Origin: Acidobacteriota bacterium | GTDB taxonomy: Bacteria > Acidobacteriota > Blastocatellia > Pyrinomonadales > Pyrinomonadaceae | Reading direction: 5' to 3' | Assembly: GCA_020853255.1 (NCBI GenBank) | Contig: JADYZI010000363.1 | Location: forward strand, 1 to 6,822 | DNA: 6,822 bases | Part shown: piece by piece, positions 1-4,479 of the stretch | Layout of the letters: every line of letters starts with the position of its first letter | Numbering within the stretch: the stretch's first letter is position 1 | Notes under the pieces: generated by a model | Databases searched by the model: none | Told to the model about the DNA's origin: nothing | Seen by the model: only the letters and a program-made list of their open reading frames with translations | Position numbers and translations under genes: made by a program

Positions 1-185
1 ACCTGACACAGGCGATAAAGATGAACCCAAAATATACGGGAGCGTATTTGATGCGCGGCGCCATCTATTTCGATACAAAACGATACGACCTTGCAAAAAC
101 GGATCTGACAAAGGTCATCGAGCTTTCACCCGGAAATAAGCTCGCAACCGATACGTTGGCCCGCATTGCGGTTCTTGCACCCTGA
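1..185 (+). CDS. C-terminal end of a tetratricopeptide-repeat (TPR) protein (partial, 5' end outside window)
   Basis: The open frame enters from the left edge (first full codon at position 3) and ends at TGA 183-185, giving 60 visible residues. The visible part contains one good TPR: an A helix carrying AYLMRGAIYFDTKRY, then a B helix ending in the typical DLTKVIELSPGN, followed by the start of a capping helix (LATDTLARI). TPRs are helical protein-protein interaction modules. Nothing in the visible part shows a catalytic domain, so the specific role cannot be given. The gene points towards the repeat/GxxExxY element, which begins about 50 bp after its stop. An 8-T run at 205-212 follows the stop without a convincing hairpin before it. 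The TPR call is firm; the rest of the protein is unknown. Confidence 0.8.
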   Translation, partial: LTQAIKMNPKYTGAYLMRGAIYFDTKRYDLAKTDLTKVIELSPGNKLATDTLARIAVLAP

Positions 186-236
186 TCCTAAGTAAGTGAC
201 TATATTTTTTTTCCTCACATCACAGACTGGATTTCA

Positions 237-381
237 AAGAATTTCACGCGAAGCTCGCCAAGGACGCAAAGAAGAAAAAGCGATGAGGAAAACAATCGTA
301 CACGAGCCACTAAATCGATTCGATAGGCTTTGTCTTCTTTGGCTTTCCTTTGCGATCTTAGCGAGCTTCGCGTGAAATTCT
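237..381. repeat. Left palindromic repeat unit (arms A and B)
   Basis: Arm A (238-258) and arm B (361-381) are perfect reverse complements over 21 bases, and the match continues with interruptions for about 13 more (cgcaaag shared at 265-271 and 348-354). About 75 bases separate the inner edges of the arms, so transcribed RNA could form a long hairpin. Within each arm a 9-base unit CGCNAAGNN is iterated three times (for example at 247, 256 and 265). Arm B begins at the last base of the GxxExxY stop codon, so on a minus-strand transcript this hairpin would form the immediate 3' end of that gene. Confidence 0.85.
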
Positions 382-758
382 CATAAATTATTGACGACAC
401 GCCTTATGCCGTCTTTAACAAGCTCGACGTTGAAATTGATCAGAAGCCCGAGCCGCATGTCGGCCAGCCGCAGGTAGCTGAGCAATATCTTGCCGTTGAT
501 CGGGGCGAGTGCTTCTACCGACTTAACCTCAATGATAACTTTGTTTTCTACGACAATATCTGCCCGAAACCCGAGTTCCAGCTTAACCTCGCCATAGTAC
601 GCCGGAATCCCGCGTTCGATGTCGATCTTCAACCCACGTTTGTTGAGTTCATAAGCCAGTGCCGCCTGATAAATTGTCTCAAGCAATCCCGGACCGAGTG
701 CTTTGTGAACCTTAAGAGCGCAATCGACAATTATTGTAGCTAGTTCGTTTTCTGTCAT
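381..758 (-). CDS. GxxExxY family protein (PDDEXK_3 nuclease-like fold)
   Basis: This 125-residue protein carries the family's naming motif G24-LL-E27-TI-Y30 inside the conserved HKALGPGLLETIYQ segment. The PD-(D/E)xK-like core follows: D67 in FRADIVV, then E77-V-K79 in IIEVKS. The C-terminal strand/helix region has LLSYLR (93-98) and GLLINFN (104-110), both typical of the family. The length is that of a complete family member. The start was set at the ATG complementary to 756-758, because a further upstream TTG would translate repeat DNA and add an atypical 18-residue leader. No clear ribosome-binding site precedes it. The fold resembles nucleases of the restriction-endonuclease superfamily, but to my knowledge no biochemical activity is established for GxxExxY proteins. 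Tight enclosure by inverted repeats suggests its role is linked to those repeats. Family assignment is firm; nuclease activity is inference. Confidence 0.9.
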   Translation of the reverse strand: MTENELATIIVDCALKVHKALGPGLLETIYQAALAYELNKRGLKIDIERGIPAYYGEVKLELGFRADIVVENKVIIEVKSVEALAPINGKILLSYLRLADMRLGLLINFNVELVKDGIRRVVNNL

Positions 759-783
759 AGCAGTGACGTTAGGACGAAAAAGG

Positions 784-898
784 ATCTCACGCAAAGCTCG
801 CAAAGACCGCAAAGGAAAGCCAAAGGCCGGAACAAATACAGTGCATCATTTAAATTTATGCTACCTTTGCGTCCTTCGCGAGCTTTGCGTGAAACTTC
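784..898. repeat. Right palindromic repeat unit (arms C and D)
   Basis: Arm C (787-801) and arm D (878-892) are perfect reverse complements over 15 bases, with weaker pairing beyond. Arm C contains three CGCAAAG heptamers at 790, 799 and 808, exactly 9 bases apart; arm D holds the same iteration on the opposite strand. Arm C continues into GGAAAGCCAAAG, as arm B does, and arm D carries the GGACGCAAAG version seen in arm A. The unit is thus an inverted copy of the left one with a shorter loop. It lies between the MFS stop codon (899-901) and the GxxExxY start (758), so it forms both the 3' flank of the transporter gene and the 5' flank of the GxxExxY gene on the minus strand. Confidence 0.85.
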
Positions 899-2404
899 TT
901 ATCTTGTTTCATCCCAAATTTTGTGTCCGTGCGTTTCTTTCAAGAATATTGTGCCGATAACAAAAGTGATTCCAGCGACGATCATCGGGTAATAAAGACC
1001 GGCGTAGATGTTGCCGGTTTCGGCGATTATTGACACGCCGACGACCGGGAGCAGTCCTCCGAAAACGCCGTTGCCGATGTGATAGGGCAATGAGAGTGCT
1101 GTATAACGGATCTTAGCCGGAAAAGCTTCGACAAGATATGCGGCGATCGGGCCATAGACCATCGTCACCCAAACGACCTGAATGAAGACCAGCAGGATAA
1201 GCTTCCACGCCGTCGGGTTCGAAATAAAATCTCCGAAAGAAGAATAGGTAAGGACCTTCGGTGCGGCTACAAGCGTTCCGTCGGCCGCACGGGACATCGG
1301 TGTCAGCGACTTTTCGCCGGTCGCGGGATTTGTCTTTGACGTTGCCGTTTCAACATTCGACCCTGCCGCGGCCTGCATCGAATGATAGATCGGAATATAT
1401 GTCAGAACGGCAAACAGGCAGCCGGCCATGATTATCTTTTTCCGCCCTATCCGGTCGCTCAAAGCTCCGAAGAAAACGAACAACGGCATGCCGAGCAGCA
1501 AGGCAACGGCGATGACATAGTTAGACGCAGTTGCATCAACATTCAATATTTTCTGCAAATAAAATAGAGCGTAAAACTGACCGGTGTACCAGACAACGCC
1601 TTGTCCGGCGGTCGCGCCGAACAGTGAAATGAGGACGATCTTCAGATTCTCCCATTTTGTGAACGCCTCGATCAGCGGATTTGCAGATGTCATGCCAGTG
1701 CTCTTTATCTGGCTAAAGATCGGCGATTCTTTCATTCTCAACCGGATATAAAGCGATATTCCGACAAGAAAGATCGAGATCAAAAATGGAACACGCCAGC
1801 CGCTTATCGCTCCGGTCTTGCCCGCAAACTGCTCGGCGGACATCGTGTTCTGCACGATCAGAATAACGGCAAGCGAAACGAACAGCCCAAGCGTTGCCGT
1901 GATCTGGATGAACGATGTATAAAACCCGCGTTTCTCATCCGGGACATGTTCGGCAACATAAACCGCCGCACCGCCGTATTCACCGCCGAGAGCCAAACCC
2001 TGCAAAATACGGATAACCAGAAGGGCGATCGGCGCGGCGATGCCGATCTGCGAATATGTCGGCAGAAACCCGATAACCGCGGTCGCGCCGCCCATAATCA
2101 AAAGCGTCACGAGAAATGCATATTTGCGCCCGACAAGGTCGCCGATCCGCCCAAAGAACAAGGCCCCGAACGGCCGCACAACAAAGCCGACCGCGAACGT
2201 CGCCAGGTAAGCGATATAGGCGAACGTGTCATTGCCCGGCGGATAGAAGAGTGGTGCGATGATACCGGCGAGGCTGCCGAAGATATAAAAATCGTACCAT
2301 TCGATCATCGTCCCGACCGACGACGCGCCGATCACCTGCCAGATCTTTGCCTTTGAAACCTGATCGTTATAGAACGCTCCGAGGTCATTAGTGTTTTCTG
2401 CCAT
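899..2404 (-). CDS. MFS transporter, metabolite:H+ symporter (MHS) family
   Basis: This 501-residue, 12-helix major facilitator protein of the inner membrane matches the MHS branch (relatives of ProP, KgtP and ShiA). Landmarks are EWYDFYIFG (35-43) in the first helix, the loop 2-3 signature GRIGDLVGRKYA (85-96), RILQGLALGGEYGGA (132-146) in helix 4, GWRVPF (202-207), the repeated half-signature GALSDRIGRKK (313-323) and EAFPAKIRYTALSL (426-439). Members couple uptake of a carboxylate, betaine or similar small solute to proton entry. The substrate here cannot be read from sequence. A polar segment at about 341-395, predicted to lie outside the membrane between late helices, is longer than in ProP or KgtP. 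The ATG complementary to 2402-2404 gives the usual short N-terminal tail. The stop codon touches the right repeat unit. The upstream gene is divergent, so this gene probably has its own promoter. Confidence 0.92.
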   Translation of the reverse strand: MAENTNDLGAFYNDQVSKAKIWQVIGASSVGTMIEWYDFYIFGSLAGIIAPLFYPPGNDTFAYIAYLATFAVGFVVRPFGALFFGRIGDLVGRKYAFLVTLLIMGGATAVIGFLPTYSQIGIAAPIALLVIRILQGLALGGEYGGAAVYVAEHVPDEKRGFYTSFIQITATLGLFVSLAVILIVQNTMSAEQFAGKTGAISGWRVPFLISIFLVGISLYIRLRMKESPIFSQIKSTGMTSANPLIEAFTKWENLKIVLISLFGATAGQGVVWYTGQFYALFYLQKILNVDATASNYVIAVALLLGMPLFVFFGALSDRIGRKKIIMAGCLFAVLTYIPIYHSMQAAAGSNVETATSKTNPATGEKSLTPMSRAADGTLVAAPKVLTYSSFGDFISNPTAWKLILLVFIQVVWVTMVYGPIAAYLVEAFPAKIRYTALSLPYHIGNGVFGGLLPVVGVSIIAETGNIYAGLYYPMIVAGITFVIGTIFLKETHGHKIWDETR

Positions 2405-2490
2405 TGTTTTGATTCTGTACCGTTCCGGCCGTGGGTGAAGCAGGCCGAAACAATTGGAATAAGCTGGAACTGTTCAAAAAATTTGTGTTA

Positions 2491-2519
2491 TTAAAACAGT
2501 TTAGGTTATTAGTTTCAAC
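2491..2519 (-). promoter_or_regulatory. Candidate sigma70-type promoter for the MFS gene
   Basis: On the minus strand a TTGAAA box (complement of 2514-2519) is followed after 17 bases by TTTAAT (complement of 2491-2496), each one mismatch from consensus. Transcription would begin near 2484, leaving an 80-base leader before the MFS ATG. The surrounding DNA is AT-rich relative to the genes. This is a pattern match only, and a chance hit in AT-rich intergenic DNA is quite possible. Confidence 0.35.
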
Positions 2520-2575
2520 CATTGACCGCCGAATGCAGAGTTCGCACTCCGCTGTGCTATCGTAACTTCGGGGTG

Positions 2576-2782
2576 ATGTTCATCAAGGAAAGTATTATAA
2601 AAGCACCGCCGGAGCGGATGTTTGCGTTCCACGAACTGCCCGACGCGTTTGAAAGATTGATCTCTCCGTGGGGAAAGGCAAAGGTCATTCAAAAGGCCGA
2701 CATATCGCAGTTAGGCTCTTCGAGACTAGAGAAACTATTTGAATATCGTCACCAAGTTACGAGAGCCTGGTGCGAGCTTTAA
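2576..2782 (+). pseudogene. SRPBCC (START-like/polyketide cyclase-type) protein with internal deletion
   Basis: The frame starts MFIKESIIKAPPERMFAFHE and continues LPDAFERL, the classic N-terminus of small SRPBCC ligand-binding proteins. It ends RLEKLFEYRHQVTRAW, which resembles the C-terminal helix of the same family. Only 68 residues are present, whereas complete members are about 140-160. Residues up to about 46 (KADISQLG) are joined directly to the C-terminal helix, so the central beta-sheet that forms the ligand cavity seems to be missing, in frame, with no stop codon. Without that sheet the helix-grip fold cannot form, so I call it a decayed gene. A functional micro-protein cannot be excluded. 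The ATG at 2576 is chosen because the family similarity begins there; an upstream in-frame start would add 18 unrelated residues. It sits between the MFS gene and the Dabb gene. Confidence 0.65.
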
Positions 2783-2814
2783 AAAGCTCAACGAACGCGC
2801 GGGCCGCTAATATT

Positions 2815-2820
2815 TATAAT
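2815..2820 (+). promoter_or_regulatory. Candidate -10 box giving a leaderless Dabb transcript
   Basis: A perfect TATAAT lies 5 bases before the ATG at 2826, inside a short AT-rich stretch (2809-2827). Initiation about 6-7 bases downstream of the box would fall on or next to the start codon, which fits the absence of any Shine-Dalgarno sequence there. No good -35 box is seen 16-18 bases upstream, so support is modest. Confidence 0.3.
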
Positions 2821-2825
2821 AAATT

Positions 2826-3122
2826 ATGATCACACACATTGTTTGCTGGAAATACAAGCCTGGTACGACCGATGACGAGCGGGCCGCGCATATCGCTTCG
2901 CTTCGTGCGCTGCCGTCGTTGATCCCTGACATCGAAAGCTTTCTGGTCGGTGCCGACGTTCTGCACCTCGACCGGTCTTTCGATACCGGCCTGGTAGCCG
3001 TTTATCGTGATCTGGAGACCCTGGACGCATATATGGTTCATCCTGAACATCAAAAGGTCGTCGCGATCGGACGCGAAATAGCTCAACAAGTGGTATCGGT
3101 GGACTTTGAAGGGGCTGGATAA
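2826..3122 (+). CDS. Dabb family protein (stress-responsive A/B barrel domain)
   Basis: This 98-residue protein is a single Dabb domain at the usual length. It opens with the family's MITHIVCWKYKPG (beta strand 1), has SLIPDIESFLVGAD (31-44) for strand 2, and then SFDTGLVAVYRDLETLDAYMV (51-71) leading to HPEHQKV (72-78), with the closing strand VVSVDFE at 89-95. The fold is a ferredoxin-like dimeric alpha/beta barrel. Members range from plant stress proteins to bacterial proteins of unknown role, with a few related cyclase-like enzymes. No specific substrate can be inferred here. The protein is cytosolic, with no signal peptide. It follows the SRPBCC remnant by 43 bp and precedes the PHP gene by 85 bp, with a strong inverted repeat between. 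Family is firm; function is unknown. Confidence 0.9.
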   Translation: MITHIVCWKYKPGTTDDERAAHIASLRALPSLIPDIESFLVGADVLHLDRSFDTGLVAVYRDLETLDAYMVHPEHQKVVAIGREIAQQVVSVDFEGAG

Positions 3123-3128
3123 CAGATA

Positions 3129-3197
3129 GTTCAGGGCGCGAACGTCAGCATTACCTTTCGGCTGTCGGGGAACAAACCTGACGTTCGAGCCCTGAAC
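3129..3197. repeat. 20-bp inverted repeat with 29-base spacer between the Dabb and PHP genes
   Basis: The arms 3129-3148 and 3178-3197 are reverse complements over 20 bases with one mismatch, around a 29-base spacer. The structure starts 7 bases after the Dabb stop and ends 10 bases before the PHP ATG, filling nearly the whole gap. No T-run follows the second arm, so it is not a standard intrinsic terminator. In RNA it would form a GC-rich stem just ahead of the PHP start, where it could stabilise the upstream message or limit PHP translation. It could equally be a dispersed intergenic palindrome of the REP/MITE type. Confidence 0.75.
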
Positions 3198-3207
3198 CAT
3201 AAATTGG

Positions 3208-4368
3208 ATGAAAAAGGTGATCAAAAAGGTACTACTTATTATTCTGGCCGTGCTGATCGCCATTCAGGCCCCGTTCATCTATCGGCGATACAAGATCGGC
3301 CAACTCGCCGACAAGGTCAACGAGTTGAACCGTGCACGAGTTCCCGCGGCATATGACCAGTTCAAAGAATACAAAGGCATAATCCACGCCCACACAAACC
3401 TCGGCGGCCACAGCACAGGCAGTTTTGAAGAACTTATCGCGGCCGCAAACGCCAATGATCTGGATTTTGTGATCATGACCGAACATTGGTCGGACACGAT
3501 TGATACCGCCGGGCTGACGCTGAATGGCGTTTACGGCAAGACGCATTTTATAGGCGGGAACGAGATCGACACGGCGGATTCTGATAGATTCTTGATGATC
3601 CCGGGAAGCGGCGATGCGGCCGGTTTGAGAAAAATGCCGACACCGGCCGTCCTCGATAAACTCCATGCCGAAAACCGACTGGCGATCGTCACCTACCCGG
3701 AAAAATTCAAATCCTGGAATTCGAACTTTGACGGTATCGAAGTCTTTAGCCTCCACACAAACGCAAAACGAATGAATCCGTTTACAGCGGTCTTCGACGG
3801 CATTTGGTCATTTTCGGCTTATCCTGAATTAATGCTCGCAACCTACTTCAAACGGCCTGATGAAAATCTGCGTAAATTTGACGAGATTGCGGCAAAGCGT
3901 AATATCAGCCTGATCGCGGGCACCGACGCGCATTCGAATATCGGGTTTCACCTGTTTGGCGATGATGCGGGAAATGATCTGCTTGGATTCAAACTTGATC
4001 CCTACGAAAAGGTGTTTCGTCTCGTTCGTCAGCATGTCCTGATCGAGAAGGACAAACCGCTAACGCGCGAAAATCTTGTGGAAGCGCTACGGTCAGGACA
4101 GTCGTTTGTTGGTTTTGACGTTCTGGGCGATACGACCGGCTTCAGATTCAGTCAGTGCGATGTTGATGCCCTTTGCGTCAACTCTCCCGCCGAATCGCGC
4201 ATAGCCTTGTTCAAGGACGGACAGAAGTTGACAGAAGATCTGGGCTCGTCATTGAAGTATGGGCCATACGGCAAGGGCGTTTACCGCGTTGAAGTTTATC
4301 TCGACCAACTCGGCCCGCCATTTGATAAAATGCCCTGGATCATTTCGAATCCGATCTATGTTCGGTAG
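3208..4368 (+). CDS. Membrane-anchored PHP-domain protein (metal-dependent phosphoesterase-like)
   Basis: This 386-residue protein starts MKKVIKKVLL and has one hydrophobic helix (about 7-25) without a clear cleavage site, so it is probably anchored in the inner membrane with the domain outside the cytoplasm. The PHP domain follows: motif I H60-A-H62-T with H68, then VIMTEH (E92, H93), GNEID (E119), H183 in SLHTN, and GTDAHS (D240, H242). These residues usually build a two- or three-metal phosphoesterase site. At 161-166 the sequence is VTYPEK where relatives commonly have a histidine before the proline, so one ligand may be replaced by Y163. The last 80 residues look like a small beta domain ending PWIISNPIYV. 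PHP relatives include histidinol phosphatase, polymerase exonuclease domains and phosphodiesterases; the substrate here is unknown. The ATG at 3208 puts the basic residues directly before the anchor. Confidence 0.85.
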   Translation: MKKVIKKVLLIILAVLIAIQAPFIYRRYKIGQLADKVNELNRARVPAAYDQFKEYKGIIHAHTNLGGHSTGSFEELIAAANANDLDFVIMTEHWSDTIDTAGLTLNGVYGKTHFIGGNEIDTADSDRFLMIPGSGDAAGLRKMPTPAVLDKLHAENRLAIVTYPEKFKSWNSNFDGIEVFSLHTNAKRMNPFTAVFDGIWSFSAYPELMLATYFKRPDENLRKFDEIAAKRNISLIAGTDAHSNIGFHLFGDDAGNDLLGFKLDPYEKVFRLVRQHVLIEKDKPLTRENLVEALRSGQSFVGFDVLGDTTGFRFSQCDVDALCVNSPAESRIALFKDGQKLTEDLGSSLKYGPYGKGVYRVEVYLDQLGPPFDKMPWIISNPIYVR

Positions 4369-4398
4369 ATCCGTTCGAACTGGTCACTGGGGCGTTTC

Positions 4399-4430
4399 TG
4401 CCGTGCGGCAAACGATTCGCTGGGAGCGAA
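4399..4430. other. Two small adjacent dyads in the PHP/M1-like gap
   Basis: TGCCG-TG-CGGCA (4399-4410) is followed by TTCGCT-GGG-AGCGAA (4416-4430), a 6-bp stem with a 3-base loop. No T-run follows on either strand, so a terminator is not supported. The 111-bp gap otherwise shows only a weak TATAAC-like box at 4458-4463 ahead of the next gene. The dyads might be an operator or chance. Confidence 0.3.
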
Positions 4431-4479
4431 CATCAAAAGAGAGCATATTTATACAGGTATAACCTGATTCGGATTACAA

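Larger units (their letters stand above)
237..898 (-). mobile_element. Composite inverted-repeat element carrying a GxxExxY (PDDEXK_3) gene
   Basis: Two copies of one palindromic repeat unit (237-381 and about 784-898) lie in opposite orientation on either side of a 125-codon gene. Reverse-complementing the left unit makes it collinear with the right unit. The gene-proximal arms share an 18-base identical stretch (337-354 against 808-825, inverted). The outer arms share a 12-base identical stretch (260-271 against 865-876, inverted). The whole segment is therefore a nested palindrome with the gene at its centre, as expected of an element with terminal inverted repeats or a gene captured between two REP/REPIN-like units. 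I see no transposase and no clear target-site duplication. If mobile, it is non-autonomous or works by an unrecognised mechanism. The inverted-repeat structure is read directly; calling it a mobile element is inference. Confidence 0.5.

Noticed and set aside
201..212. Intrinsic terminator after the first TPR gene
   Set aside because: An 8-T run is present, but no stable hairpin precedes it.
215..400. A 61-codon minus-strand open frame across the left repeat unit
   Set aside because: It consists mostly of repeat DNA, overlaps the end of the GxxExxY gene and shows no conserved protein features.
759..812. An upstream TTG start that would extend the GxxExxY protein by 18 residues
   Set aside because: The extra codons translate repeat arm C, and family similarity begins at the ATG complementary to 756-758.
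237..898. The four repeat arms as a CRISPR array
   Set aside because: Arms alternate in orientation, spacers are unequal, a gene sits in the middle and no cas gene is nearby.
763..960. A 65-codon + strand open frame across the right repeat unit
   Set aside because: It is made of repeat arms C and D plus antisense of the MFS 3' end; the Arg/Lys and Leu/Cys runs come from the repeat itself.
1946..2356. A 136-codon open frame on the + strand inside the MFS gene
   Set aside because: It is a shadow of a clear 12-helix transporter. Its translation is charged low-complexity sequence with no family features.
3232..3756. A 174-codon open frame antisense to the PHP gene, and another minus-strand frame across the Dabb gene
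   Set aside because: Both lie opposite genes with conserved motifs, and neither translation resembles a known family.
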